Source: Thiohalomonas sp041685045
Lineage (GTDB): Bacteria; Pseudomonadota; Gammaproteobacteria; Thiohalomonadales; Thiohalomonadaceae
NCBI GenBank assembly: GCA_041685045.1
Contig: JAWLGP010000006.1
Span: 62,001 to 126,000 of the forward strand
Direction: 5' to 3'
Length of the DNA: 64,000 nt
Shown here: positions 35,740 through 43,392 of the stretch, piece after piece
Numbering within the stretch: position 1 is the first letter of the stretch
Layout: each line of letters begins with the position of its first letter
Notes under the pieces: generated by a model
The model's database searches: none
The model's input: only the letters and a program-made list of their open reading frames with translations
Told to the model about the DNA's origin: nothing
Translations under genes and position numbers: made by a program

Positions 35740-36219
35740 TCAGCCCTTCGACGGACTCGACCGTTGGGGGCGGCCACGGGCGTGCTCGACAACGCCAATC
35801 TCCAGCAGACCGGCAAGCTGCTTGCGGCGTCGCCCGACCAGGTCATGGAGGGTGTAGCCGTCGAGTACCGCGAGGAAGGCGTCGCGCGCTGCGTCAAGTG
35901 CGGCCTTCAATGCGCAAGCGGGCACGATCGGGCACCCGGGTTTGTCGCAGTCGATGATCTCCAGATTGCCTTCCATGACCCGCACCACCTCCCCGATGTT
36001 GATTTCCCGGGCGTGCATGCCCAGTTCCAGGCCGCCGGCCTGGCCCCGGATGGTATGAACGAAACCGGTACGCCCCAGTTCGTGGACCACCTTCATCAGG
36101 TGGTTCCGCGAGATGTCGTAGGCCTGCGCGATCTCGGCGATGGTCGCCAGCCGGTCCGGCTGACTGGCCAGGTACATCAGTACACGCAATCCATAATCGG
36201 TGTAGCGGGTCAGCTTCAA
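35740..36219 (-). CDS. nsrR: NsrR-type Rrf2 transcriptional regulator (nitric oxide sensing)
   Basis: This 159-residue Rrf2 protein has a winged helix at the N-terminus ('MKLTRYTDYGLRVLMYL', 'ISRNHLMKVVHELGR') and a cluster-binding Cys set 'CDKPGCPIVPAC' (C-x4-C-x5-C), the spacing of NsrR, whose 2Fe-2S or 4Fe-4S cluster is destroyed by NO. 'LDGYTLHDLV' near the C-terminus also matches NsrR. Its usual targets are NO-detoxification genes, none of which is adjacent here. The start appears to be TTG at 36219. Downstream on the same strand nothing follows before the terminator at 35649-35690. Confidence 0.88.
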   Translation of the reverse strand: MKLTRYTDYGLRVLMYLASQPDRLATIAEIAQAYDISRNHLMKVVHELGRTGFVHTIRGQAGGLELGMHAREINIGEVVRVMEGNLEIIDCDKPGCPIVPACALKAALDAARDAFLAVLDGYTLHDLVGRRRKQLAGLLEIGVVEHARGRPQRSSPSKG

Positions 36220-36284
36220 TCCAGGACTACCTCGGGTTGCCGTGGTCGCATTTTACAATCGTTTGGGGCGTGTGGTCGCCCCGG

Positions 36285-36608
36285 TCACCAAAACTCGGGG
36301 CTCGCCCGGAGTCGATCGACAGGGCGATCACCCAGGATGTGTTCCTCGATTATGGTGGTAACGTCCTCCGGCGTCACATTGCTGTACATGATGCCGTCGG
36401 GATAGATCAGTACATTGGGACCCTCTTTGCAGGGGCCGATGCAGCCGGAGTGGGTCAGTTTATACGGCCCCCATAGCTCCCGCTGCTGCCACTGGAACAT
36501 GAACTCATCGTAAACGCGGGAGCATCCACGGCTGCCACAGGAGCCACGCGGGTGTCCGGGCGGTCGGTCCTGCATGCAGACGAAGACGTGTTTTTTCGGT
36601 TTTGCCAT
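36285..36608 (-). CDS. Thioredoxin-like 2Fe-2S ferredoxin
   Basis: From the ATG at 36608 the protein has 107 residues, matching the Shethna/thioredoxin-like 2Fe-2S ferredoxin family. It opens with 'KHVFVCMQDRPPGHPRGSC', giving two cluster Cys. The other two are in 'GCIGPCKEGPNVLIYPDG'. It is expected to be a small cytoplasmic electron carrier. It lies 65 bp upstream of nsrR on the same strand. The preceding 22 codons of the open frame have no ribosome site and are not family-like. Confidence 0.88.
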   Translation of the reverse strand: MAKPKKHVFVCMQDRPPGHPRGSCGSRGCSRVYDEFMFQWQQRELWGPYKLTHSGCIGPCKEGPNVLIYPDGIMYSNVTPEDVTTIIEEHILGDRPVDRLRASPEFW

Positions 36609-36733
36609 ATTGGACCCCTGTCGGAAAGTGCACGGAAAAGGTCGTGACCTACACAGTGCACCGCGGCAGATCAATGGGTTGGATGCACGGTCACGGACCG
36701 GGCCGAATAGTGCAAGAATCAGGCCGCCGAAGG

Positions 36734-36958
36734 TCAGCCCTTGCGCAACGGGGTGAACAGGTGCTCCAGGCCGTTGACCTTGATTTCGTAGACCACCCGT
36801 AGCAAGCGGCCGAGCTCCCCCTCGGGGAACCCTTCCCGCGCAAACCAGGTGACGTACGGCTCCGGCAGATCGATCAGCAGCCGTCCCTTGTACTTGCCGA
36901 ACGGCATGGGATAGCGCGCCAGCTTCAGCAGGTCATCTTTGGCGGTCTGGTCGAACAT
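36734..36958 (-). CDS. DUF3820 family protein
   Basis: The 74-residue protein from the ATG at 36958 contains the DUF3820 core: 'PMPFGKYKGRLLIDLPEPYVTW', 'FPEGELGRLL' and 'VYEIKVNGLEHL'. The fold resembles the small domain that follows exonuclease domains, but here it stands alone. The function is unknown. It is divergent from the DUF6164-like gene and 125 bp upstream of the ferredoxin gene on the same strand. Confidence 0.85.
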   Translation of the reverse strand: MFDQTAKDDLLKLARYPMPFGKYKGRLLIDLPEPYVTWFAREGFPEGELGRLLRVVYEIKVNGLEHLFTPLRKG

Positions 36959-37029
36959 GGACGGAAATGATCGGTTGGGGCGGGCTATAGTACGCCACCG
37001 GGAGGCATTCGCGGTTACCATATCGCCCC

Positions 37030-37392
37030 ATGGCGATCCTGCTTTTCAGACTCAACGGTGTGCCCGACGACGAGGCGGACGAAGTTCGTCGTCTGCTATC
37101 CGAACACCACATCGATTATTACGAAACCCATGCCGGTCGTTGGGGGATTTCGGTGGCGGCGATCTGGCTGCGGGACGAGACCCAACTCAAGGCGGCGCAC
37201 CACCTGATCGAGGAGTATCAGCACCGACGCAGCACGAGCGCCCGCGCCCATTACGAACACCTGCGCCGCGAGGGGCGGCTGGAGAGTGTGGTCGAACGGC
37301 TGCTGGCCCATCCGCTGCGTGCCGCGGCCTACCTGGTGGCGATCCTGGTTATCCTGTATCTGTCGATCGCGCCTTTCCTCGACTGGCGCTGA
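37030..37392 (+). CDS. Small DUF6164-like membrane-anchored protein
   Basis: This 120-residue protein has a soluble N-terminal part ('LLFRLNGVPDDEADEVRRLL', 'YYETHAGRWGISVAAIWL') with a ferredoxin-like look, a charged helix, and one C-terminal transmembrane segment ('AAYLVAILVILYLSIAPF'). It matches the small 'signal transduction PII-like' DUF6164 group as I remember it, but I cannot verify the family name. The soluble domain would face the cytoplasm. Confidence 0.7.
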   Translation: MAILLFRLNGVPDDEADEVRRLLSEHHIDYYETHAGRWGISVAAIWLRDETQLKAAHHLIEEYQHRRSTSARAHYEHLRREGRLESVVERLLAHPLRAAAYLVAILVILYLSIAPFLDWR

Positions 37393-37478
37393 AACCCGCG
37401 CGGATTGCCGGATGATCGACCGGCCGTTACCATGCGGGTCGACCCGCCGAGAAGTGGCAAGCCACCAAAAAACCGCCG

Positions 37479-37889
37479 ATGGAACACTACGCCTTTTCAA
37501 TGGAGCTGGACGTTCGCGACTACGAGTGCGATGTCCAGGGAATCGTCAACAACGGCGTCTACCAGAACTATCTGGAACATGTCCGCCATGAATATCTGAA
37601 GCGAATCGGTATCGATTTCGCCGGACTGGCCAGACAGGGCGTAAACCTGGTGGTGGTGCGGGCCGAGCTGGATTACAAGGCGCCGCTCAGTCCCGGAGAC
37701 CGTTTCGTGGTGGCCTTGAATATGGTACGGGAATCCAAGGTCCGTTTTGCCTTTCTCCAGGATATCTACCGTTTGCCCGACCGGCGAACGGTACTCAAGG
37801 CTCGCATCATCGGCACCGCCTTGAATGCGCGGGGGCGGCCCTTCATTCCCCCAGAGTTCGACCGGGCGTTGGCACCGGCCGAGGGTTGA
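37479..37889 (+). CDS. 4-hydroxybenzoyl-CoA-thioesterase-fold acyl-CoA thioesterase
   Basis: The 136-residue hot-dog-fold protein carries the catalytic region 'YECDVQGIVNNGVYQNYLEH', with Asp and the adjacent helix as in YbgC/4HBT enzymes. 'DYKAPLSPGDRF' follows. It would hydrolyse acyl-CoA or acyl-ACP thioesters in the cytoplasm; chain length is unknown. Another ATG at 37503 would remove eight residues. It lies 52 bp upstream of the DUF2058 gene. Confidence 0.87.
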   Translation: MEHYAFSMELDVRDYECDVQGIVNNGVYQNYLEHVRHEYLKRIGIDFAGLARQGVNLVVVRAELDYKAPLSPGDRFVVALNMVRESKVRFAFLQDIYRLPDRRTVLKARIIGTALNARGRPFIPPEFDRALAPAEG

Positions 37890-37941
37890 CCGGGACGCGC
37901 TAAACTCCTGTTCAGATCCGTTTTTCAAAGGAGACATCCCA

Positions 37942-38472
37942 TTGGGTAACTCACTCCGCGACGCGCTGCTCAAGGTCGGTCTCGTGGACGAGACGCAGGC
38001 GAAACAGGCCAGGCATGACAAGCGCCGGCAGGCCAAGAAGCAGCGGTCCAGCAAGCCGGCGCCACCCCCGCCGGCGATCGACCCGGCCGCCGCCGAAAAG
38101 GCCAAGCGGGATCGCGAGCTGAATCGTCAGATCATGGACAAGGCGGCGCAAAAGGCGCTGACGGCCGAGATCAAACAGATCATCACTGCGCATCGGTTGC
38201 CGAAGAACGACGGCGAGATTGCCTACAACTTCACCGATGGCAGCAAAATCAAGCGCCTTTATGTTTCCGAGGAGACCCAGCGCCAACTCGGCAGCGGCGC
38301 GGCGGTGATCGTAAAACTGCACGGGCAGTACGATATCGTGCCGAAGGCCGCCGCCGACAAGATCCGGCAGCGCGATTCCGGCTGTGTGGTCGAGTCCGTT
38401 GCCGATCAAAAGGACAATGGCCAAGATGACCCGTACGCCGATTTTCCCATTCCCGATGATATGACCTGGTAG
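37942..38472 (+). CDS. DUF2058 family protein (YaiL-like)
   Basis: It starts at TTG 37942, supported by 'AAAGGAGA' seven bases upstream, giving 176 residues. 'NSLRDALLKVGLVDE' then a long Lys/Arg-rich helix to about residue 75 is typical of the family. The C-terminal domain has 'YNFTDGSKIKRLYVS', 'LGSGAAVIVKLHGQYDIVP' and 'ADFPIPDDMTW', the usual ending. The function is unproven; the family is nucleoprotein- or RNA-associated by its charge. Confidence 0.9.
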   Translation: MGNSLRDALLKVGLVDETQAKQARHDKRRQAKKQRSSKPAPPPPAIDPAAAEKAKRDRELNRQIMDKAAQKALTAEIKQIITAHRLPKNDGEIAYNFTDGSKIKRLYVSEETQRQLGSGAAVIVKLHGQYDIVPKAAADKIRQRDSGCVVESVADQKDNGQDDPYADFPIPDDMTW

Positions 38473-38479
38473 GCTGCCG

Positions 38480-38869
38480 ATGAACGTCGTGGTACTGGAC
38501 AGCGCCGCTCTGGCTGGCGAGCCGGATTTTCCGATGCTCGACCTGCCGAAGTTCGGTTGGCAGCAATATCCACAACTGGATGCGGCGGAGGCGGCCGAGC
38601 GTTGCTGGCGCGCCGACGTCGTGATCACCGTTCAGGCCCCGGTCGACCAAAAGACCATCGAAGGTGCCTTTAAGCTCAAACTGATCGCCGTGGCCGGCGC
38701 CGATTTCGCCCACATCGACCTCGAGGCGGCAAAGGCGCGTGGAATCCAGGTGTGTCGTGTGCCGGGGCTGGATCCGGCCGATCGTTCCGATGCCGAGGCG
38801 ATCTGCCGCGAGGTGGTGGAGAACATCAATGCCTTCGTGCGCGGCGAACCGCGCAACCTCGTCGTTTGA
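38480..38869 (+). CDS. Minimal D-2-hydroxyacid dehydrogenase-like protein lacking the NAD-binding domain
   Basis: The 129-residue protein aligns with the N-terminal catalytic half of D-isomer-specific 2-hydroxyacid dehydrogenases ('VITVQAPVDQKTIEGAFKL', 'VAGADFAHIDLEAAKARGIQ', 'VCRVPG'). It then jumps to what is normally their extreme C-terminus ('ENINAFVRGEPRNLV'). The central Rossmann domain with GxGxxG is missing. The frame is clean, with an ATG 7 bp after the DUF2058 stop, so this looks like a stable shortened protein rather than decay. Dehydrogenase activity is not expected; substrate binding or a regulatory role is possible. Confidence 0.75.
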   Translation: MNVVVLDSAALAGEPDFPMLDLPKFGWQQYPQLDAAEAAERCWRADVVITVQAPVDQKTIEGAFKLKLIAVAGADFAHIDLEAAKARGIQVCRVPGLDPADRSDAEAICREVVENINAFVRGEPRNLVV

Positions 38870-38884
38870 AGCGCCCGCACTCGT

Positions 38885-39727
38885 ATGCTGAGCTATCGTC
38901 ACGGCTTCCACGTCGGCAATCACGGCGACGTGGTGAAGCACGTCGCGCTGGCGCAACTGTTGCGCGCCCTGCAAAAGAAGGAAAAGGGCTTTGTCTACAT
39001 CGACACCCACGCCGGCGCCGGCAGTTACCGCCTCGACTCCCCGGAAGCGCTGAAGACCGGTGAGTTTCGCGACGGTATCGGGCGGGTTGCCGAGACTCCC
39101 GACCCACCGGGGGTGATCGCCGATTACCTCGAGCGGGTACGCCATACCAACATCGGTGACACGCTCGAGCGCTACCCGGGCTCGCCACTGATTGCCCGCC
39201 AGTTGCTGCGTCCCTCCGATCGGGCGGTGCTCTGTGAAATGCACCCGGCGGATGCCGAGCAACTGGAGAGGCTGTTCAGGGGCGACCGTGCCGTGCAGGT
39301 CAGCCGCGAGGACGGTCACCGCCGCCTGCCTGCACTGTTGCCGCCGCCCGAGCGCCGTGGTCTGGTGCTCATGGATCCCGCCTATGAGGTCAAGAGCGAG
39401 TACCGCATGGTGGTCGACACCTTGGCCGAGGCCCATCGGCGCTGGGCCACCGGGATCTATGCCCTCTGGTATCCGGTAGTATCGAGGGCGATGGTGTCCG
39501 GGATGATGGGGGCGTTTACCGGGCTCGGCATCCGCAAGATGCTGCGACTGGAACTTGGCGTCAAGCCGGATGCCGCCGAATGGGGTATGACCGGTTCCGG
39601 GCTGCTGGTGATCAACCCGCCCTGGCATTTCGATGAACAAATGGCCGAGGCGCTGGCCTGGCTGGAGCCGAGTCTGTCGCAACAGCCCGGAAGTTACTGG
39701 ACGGTCGACTGGCTGGTCCCTGAGTGA
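38885..39727 (+). CDS. rlmJ: 23S rRNA (adenine-2030-N6)-methyltransferase RlmJ
   Basis: The 280-residue protein is normal RlmJ length. It opens with the family signature 'MLSYRHGFHVGNHGDVVKH'; 'YIDTHAGAGSY' is the SAM-binding loop and 'GLVLMDPAYEVKSEY' the catalytic (D/N)PPY-type motif, here DPAY. It methylates A2030 of 23S rRNA. It starts 15 bp after the truncated dehydrogenase gene. The long inverted repeat at 39749-39880 lies just past its stop and may terminate it. Confidence 0.93.
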   Translation: MLSYRHGFHVGNHGDVVKHVALAQLLRALQKKEKGFVYIDTHAGAGSYRLDSPEALKTGEFRDGIGRVAETPDPPGVIADYLERVRHTNIGDTLERYPGSPLIARQLLRPSDRAVLCEMHPADAEQLERLFRGDRAVQVSREDGHRRLPALLPPPERRGLVLMDPAYEVKSEYRMVVDTLAEAHRRWATGIYALWYPVVSRAMVSGMMGAFTGLGIRKMLRLELGVKPDAAEWGMTGSGLLVINPPWHFDEQMAEALAWLEPSLSQQPGSYWTVDWLVPE

Positions 39728-39748
39728 GTCGAGGATGGCATTCAACAA

Positions 39749-39880
39749 GGATTAACAGGATTTTTCAGGATCAACAGGAAAAGGCCGATTTGCGGCGGGT
39801 CGGAACGCAAACCTCTGCTCGAAAGGTGCGGTTCTTTGCCTTCATGCCATCCTGTCGATCCTGAAAAATCCTGTTAATCC
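39749..39880. repeat. Long imperfect inverted repeat built of AATCCTGTT-type units
   Basis: Arms 39749-39779 and 39850-39880 (31 nt) are complementary with one mismatch and enclose a 70-nt loop. Each arm is itself built from repeated 'CAGGAT'/'ATCCTG' words. It lies between the convergent rlmJ and Lrp-family genes and may act as a terminator for either or both. Similar AATCCTG-rich palindromes are scattered in many bacterial genomes. Confidence 0.85.
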
Positions 39881-39938
39881 GGTGAAATAGCCCACCGACA
39901 AAGCCCAACGACCTCACCTCACCGTTCACTCTTAACTC

Positions 39939-40409
39939 TTAACCGCTTTTCACCGGCAATGCCGTCTTGTCCACCACCCGCCGCATCACGAAGCTGGAGT
40001 GCACCCCGGTGACCCCTTCGATGCGGGTGATCTTGTCCAGCAGCAGGCCCTGATACGCCTCCATGTCGCTGACGACCACCTTGAGCTGGTAGTCGGCGTC
40101 CTGCCCGGTGATCAGCAGGCACTCGAGCACCTCGGGCAGGGCCGCCACCTGCGCTTCGAAGTTGGCAAAGCGCTCCGGGGTGTGGCGGTCCATGGAGATG
40201 TGGATCAGCGCCATCAGGGTCAGCCCCAGCCGGCGGGCATCGAGCAGCGCCCGGTAACCGAGGATGTAGCCGTCCTCTTCCAGCGCCCGCACCCGGCGCA
40301 GGCAAGGGGACGGTGACAGACCGATGCGATCCGCCAGATCCTGGTTGCTGATGCGGCCCTCCTCCTGAATGATCTCGAGAATGCGCCGGTCATAGCGATC
40401 GAGTTTCAT
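39939..40409 (-). CDS. Lrp/AsnC family transcriptional regulator
   Basis: From the ATG at 40409 (purine-rich site 'AGAGAGAC' upstream) the protein has 156 residues. The N-terminal helix-turn-helix covers about residues 1-60 ('KLDRYDRRILEIIQEEGR', 'LADRIGLSPSPCLRRVRAL'). The ligand-binding RAM domain covers about 65-150 ('ITGQDADYQLKVVVSDM'). It is very similar in layout to Lrp proper but differs enough that I do not assign the symbol. It is divergent from leuA with a 401-bp gap holding several TTGCGCAA-like sites, so control of leuA and of itself is plausible. Confidence 0.92.
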   Translation of the reverse strand: MKLDRYDRRILEIIQEEGRISNQDLADRIGLSPSPCLRRVRALEEDGYILGYRALLDARRLGLTLMALIHISMDRHTPERFANFEAQVAALPEVLECLLITGQDADYQLKVVVSDMEAYQGLLLDKITRIEGVTGVHSSFVMRRVVDKTALPVKSG

Positions 40410-40591
40410 GCTGTCTCTCTTTGCCGCAAGCGAAGAATAATGTTGCTGCCGATTCTGCGCACTGCGACCGATTGTTGCAATGCGGGGGCATGAAAGGGGG
40501 GGCGCCGCAATCGGGCTGGTGGTCCAGCCCAGTGGTCGGACCATGCGCCGGTGGGCAGCCGGCATTTAACCGATTGCTGAAATGGCGATGC

Positions 40592-40641
40592 TTGCGCAAA
40601 CAAATGCCAAATCAGGCTTGCTTGCGCCAAAATAACGCAAG
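40592..40641. promoter_or_regulatory. Candidate operator sites between the Lrp-family gene and leuA
   Basis: An exact TTGCGCAA palindrome (40592-40599) is followed by CTTGCG (40621-40626) and CGCAAG (40636-40641), which form a second inverted pair. Three related half-sites within 50 bp of a divergent regulator gene suggest a binding array. The remaining 350 bp of this gap show no gene. I checked for a Leu-rich leader peptide and found none. Confidence 0.4.
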
Positions 40642-40697
40642 CCAATGCCCTCGCACTTGGCGTAATCTTTTCCTTGTCCGCTACCCGCGGGCACTTT

Positions 40698-40722
40698 GGC
40701 CGCCGCTCACGAGGCGGCGGCC
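40698..40722 (+). other. Strong hairpin in the leuA leader
   Basis: A 9-bp GC-only stem (40698-40706 with 40714-40722) and a 7-nt loop lie about 90 bp before the leuA start. There is no T-run after it, so it is not a classical terminator. It may affect leuA translation or mRNA stability. Confidence 0.45.
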
Positions 40723-40810
40723 GCCCCAAACGCCGGTCCTACAAGGGCCTGCTCCGCCGGCAATACCCGTCGTCGGCGCCATTGAGGCTGCACAGAACCG
40801 AGGAGAGACC

Positions 40811-42478
40811 GTGAAACCGTTTGACCACCGCAAATACCGACCCGCACCGCCGGTGCCGATCACCGATCGGCAGTGGCCGAACCGCACCATCAGCAAGGCT
40901 CCGCGCTGGGCCAGCGTGGACCTGCGAGACGGCAATCAGGCGCTGCTCGAGCCGATGAGCCCGGAGCAGAAACGGCGCATGTGGGCGTTGCTGGTCAAGC
41001 TCGGCTTCAAGGAGATCGAGGTCGGCTTCCCTTCTGCCAGCCAGCCGGATCACGATTTCGTCCGCTGGCTCATCGAGGCCGACCAGATCCCGGATGACGT
41101 CACCGTGCAGGTACTGGTGCAGGCGCGTGAGGACCTCATCCAGCGCACCTTCGCCGCGTTGCGCGGGATCAAGCGGGCCATTGTCCATGTCTACAACTCC
41201 ACCTCCACGGTGCAGCGCGAACGGGTATTCGGCATGGATCGGGAGGGTATCAAGGCGATCGCGGTGCGCGGCGCCGAGTGGCTGAAGGCCGCGGCGGCGA
41301 AGCACCCCGAAACCGAATGGATCTTCCAGTACTCACCGGAGAGCTTCTCCAACACCGAGATGGACTATGCGGTGGAGGTGTGCGACGCGGTGGTGGATGT
41401 CTGGCAGCCGACTCCGGAGCGGCCGGTGATCATCAATCTCCCGGCCACGGTGGAGAGTGCAACGCCGAACGTCTTTGCCGACCAGGTGGAGTACTTCTGC
41501 AACCGGGTGAGACGCCGGGACAGCATCATCGTTTCGGTTCACACCCACAACGACCGCGGCAGCGCCGTCGCCGCTGCCGAACTGGCGGTGCTTGCCGGGG
41601 CCGACCGGGTGGAGGGCACACTGCTCGGCAATGGCGAGCGCACCGGTAATATGGACATCGTCACCATGGCGATGAACCTCTACAGCCAGGGTGTGGACCC
41701 GCAACTCGACCTTGCCAATCCGGATGAGATCATCCAGGTCTACGGCGCCTGCACCGGCCTGTCGGTGCACCCACGCCACCCCTGGATCGGTGAGATGGTC
41801 TACACCGCCTTCTCCGGCTCGCACCAGGACGCAATCCGCAAATGCCTGCACCGACAGCGCCCGGACGAACCTTGGCAGGTGGCCTACCTGCCCATCGACC
41901 CGCGGGATCTCGGTCGCGACTACCAGGCGGTGATCCGGGTCAACAGCCAATCGGGCAAGGGCGGCGTCGCCTTCGTGTTGGAGCGAGATTATGGCCTCAC
42001 CCTGCCGCGCTGGTTGCAGGTGGAGTTTGCACCCGTCGTGCAGCGCGAGAGCGAGGCCCGGGGCGGCGAGGTGGACAGCGCGGTGATCCACGAGCTGTTC
42101 ATGCACCATATCGCCAACGATTCGCCGGTGCGGTTGATCGGCTACGACCTCAACCGCCGGCACGGCCGCGAGGTGATCGAGGTGCGTCTGGCCGGTCCGG
42201 GTGGCGAGCGGGTGCTGCACGGCGAAGGTGAAGGGGCGCTCTCCGCCTTTGTCGATGCCTGGTGCCGGGACAGCGGGCAGCAGGTCTATGTCGTCGACTA
42301 TAGCGAGCATGCCGTCGGTGAGGGTACCGATGCCGAGGCCGCCGCCTACATCCAGCTCAACGTCGATGGCCAGCGCATTGCCGGCGCCGGCTTTGACCAC
42401 GACACCGTGAGTGCACCGCTGAAGGCGGTGCTGGCCGCCCTGAACCGGGCGCAGGTTCAGCGGACCGAGGCCGCGTGA
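40811..42478 (+). CDS. leuA: 2-isopropylmalate synthase
   Basis: It starts at GTG 40811, immediately after 'AGGAGAGACC', giving 555 residues, the length of the long LeuA type. Acetyl-CoA condenses with 2-oxoisovalerate as the first committed step of leucine synthesis. 'SVDLRDGNQAL' provides the metal-binding Asp and 'SVHTHNDRG' the two metal His. The C-terminal LeuA dimer domain (about 430-555, 'YIQLNVDGQRIAGAGFDHDT') gives leucine feedback control. The upstream open frame lacks a ribosome site. The stop overlaps the start of the next small gene (GTGA), beginning a run of coupled genes. An Lrp-family regulator is divergent. Confidence 0.95.
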   Translation: MKPFDHRKYRPAPPVPITDRQWPNRTISKAPRWASVDLRDGNQALLEPMSPEQKRRMWALLVKLGFKEIEVGFPSASQPDHDFVRWLIEADQIPDDVTVQVLVQAREDLIQRTFAALRGIKRAIVHVYNSTSTVQRERVFGMDREGIKAIAVRGAEWLKAAAAKHPETEWIFQYSPESFSNTEMDYAVEVCDAVVDVWQPTPERPVIINLPATVESATPNVFADQVEYFCNRVRRRDSIIVSVHTHNDRGSAVAAAELAVLAGADRVEGTLLGNGERTGNMDIVTMAMNLYSQGVDPQLDLANPDEIIQVYGACTGLSVHPRHPWIGEMVYTAFSGSHQDAIRKCLHRQRPDEPWQVAYLPIDPRDLGRDYQAVIRVNSQSGKGGVAFVLERDYGLTLPRWLQVEFAPVVQRESEARGGEVDSAVIHELFMHHIANDSPVRLIGYDLNRRHGREVIEVRLAGPGGERVLHGEGEGALSAFVDAWCRDSGQQVYVVDYSEHAVGEGTDAEAAAYIQLNVDGQRIAGAGFDHDTVSAPLKAVLAALNRAQVQRTEAA

Positions 42479-42729
42479 GCAAGGCGCGTACCGCTGTTTG
42501 GCTGCTGGTCCTCGGCGGCTTGTTGCTCCACTGGACCGACGACCTCGTCGTTCAGTTGTCCGGGTTCGGGGCCGGTTTGATCCTGGCCTTGTTAGTGCCG
42601 CTGCGCCGCACCCATAGCAGCGCGAATGCCGATAGCGTGGGCGCCCCGCTCGATTCGGGGGTCGGGTTCGGGCCCGGCCCCTCCGCTGGCGGCGATGGGG
42701 GCGGGGACGGTGGTGGCGCCTGTGATTGA
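42475..42729 (+). CDS. Small two-helix membrane protein of unknown function
   Basis: The 84-residue protein starts at a GTG overlapping the leuA stop. It has two hydrophobic helices ('AVWLLVLGGLLLHW', 'GFGAGLILALLVPL') and then a Gly/Ser/Asp-rich tail ending 'GGGDGGGACD'. I do not recognise the family. The overlap with leuA implies translational coupling. It overlaps the GIY-YIG gene by 8 bp. Confidence 0.6.
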   Translation: MSKARTAVWLLVLGGLLLHWTDDLVVQLSGFGAGLILALLVPLRRTHSSANADSVGAPLDSGVGFGPGPSAGGDGGGDGGGACD

Positions 42730-43006
42730 CTCGAGTTGGTTCGTCTACATTCTGCGCTGTGCCGACGGCACCCTTTACACCGGCATCACCACCGACCCGG
42801 AGCGGCGCCTGCGCGAGCATAACCAGGACGACCGTTTGGGCGCCCGCTACACCCGTGCCCGCCGCCCGCTCGAGTTGGCGTATCGGGAGCAAGCGGCCTC
42901 CCGGGCGGCGGCGAGCCGGCGCGAGGCAGCGATCAAGCGGATGAGCCGGCGGGCCAAGCAGCGCCTCATCGCGACCGGCAGGGCAAGGGACGAAGCCCTC
43001 GTATGA
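42722..43006 (+). CDS. GIY-YIG nuclease superfamily protein
   Basis: From the GTG at 42722 the protein has 94 residues, the size of UPF0213/YhbQ-type single-domain proteins. The family signature is 'FVYILRCADGTLYTGIT', followed by the conserved Arg and Glu ('DPERRLREHNQ') and a basic C-terminal helix. The biological substrate is unknown, perhaps damaged DNA. An in-frame ATG at 42695 is an alternative start, but it would prepend a low-complexity stretch. The stop overlaps the next start (ATGA). Confidence 0.85.
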   Translation: MIDSSWFVYILRCADGTLYTGITTDPERRLREHNQDDRLGARYTRARRPLELAYREQAASRAAASRREAAIKRMSRRAKQRLIATGRARDEALV

Positions 43007-43392
43007 CCGCCCCCGTTCTGCTCTCGATTGTCGAATCGCCGACCCATCCCAACTTCTCGGCGCTCTACCGCCGGTTGGGGCTGCACGAAATACGCCTGAC
43101 TTCCCAACGCAAGGCCATTGCCGAGCTGAAGCGCAACACATCGGCTTTCATCGTCGCCGAGTTCTTCTATGGCTACAGCAACAACTACCATGCGGTGAAC
43201 ATCAGCAACCTCGACGTGTTGTTGAACTCTTTGGTGAAGTACGCCCCGGCCGCCCGCGTGATCGTACTGGTCGCGGCCGATGAACGGGCACACGTCGATG
43301 CGCTTAATGCCATTCACCCGCTGCATGCGGTGCTCACGCAGCCGGTCACCGAGGCCGATCTGGCGCAGTGGTTGACGGACGAGCGGCCGTGA
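43003..43392 (+). CDS. Hypothetical 129-residue alpha/beta protein
   Basis: I do not recognise the family. It shows alternating strands and helices ('VLLSIVESPTHPNF', 'AFIVAEFFYGYSNNYHAVN', 'ARVIVLVAADE') like a receiver- or flavodoxin-sized alpha/beta fold, with no obvious catalytic motif or signal peptide. It overlaps the GIY-YIG gene by 4 bp upstream and the GNAT gene by 4 bp downstream, so it is translated as part of the leuA-led cluster. Confidence 0.7.
   Translation: MTAPVLLSIVESPTHPNFSALYRRLGLHEIRLTSQRKAIAELKRNTSAFIVAEFFYGYSNNYHAVNISNLDVLLNSLVKYAPAARVIVLVAADERAHVDALNAIHPLHAVLTQPVTEADLAQWLTDERP

Noticed and set aside
38249..39748. 499-residue minus-strand frame opposite rlmJ
   Set aside because: Antisense shadow of rlmJ and the truncated dehydrogenase; no motif in the translation.
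40604..40800. Leu-rich leader peptide (attenuator) before leuA
   Set aside because: The only ATG frame here (from 40604) runs on into leuA without a Leu run or a stop, and no terminator with a T-run follows the hairpin.
41333..43141. 602-residue minus-strand frame opposite leuA
   Set aside because: Antisense shadow of a clearly recognised leuA; Arg/Gly-rich translation with no family resemblance.
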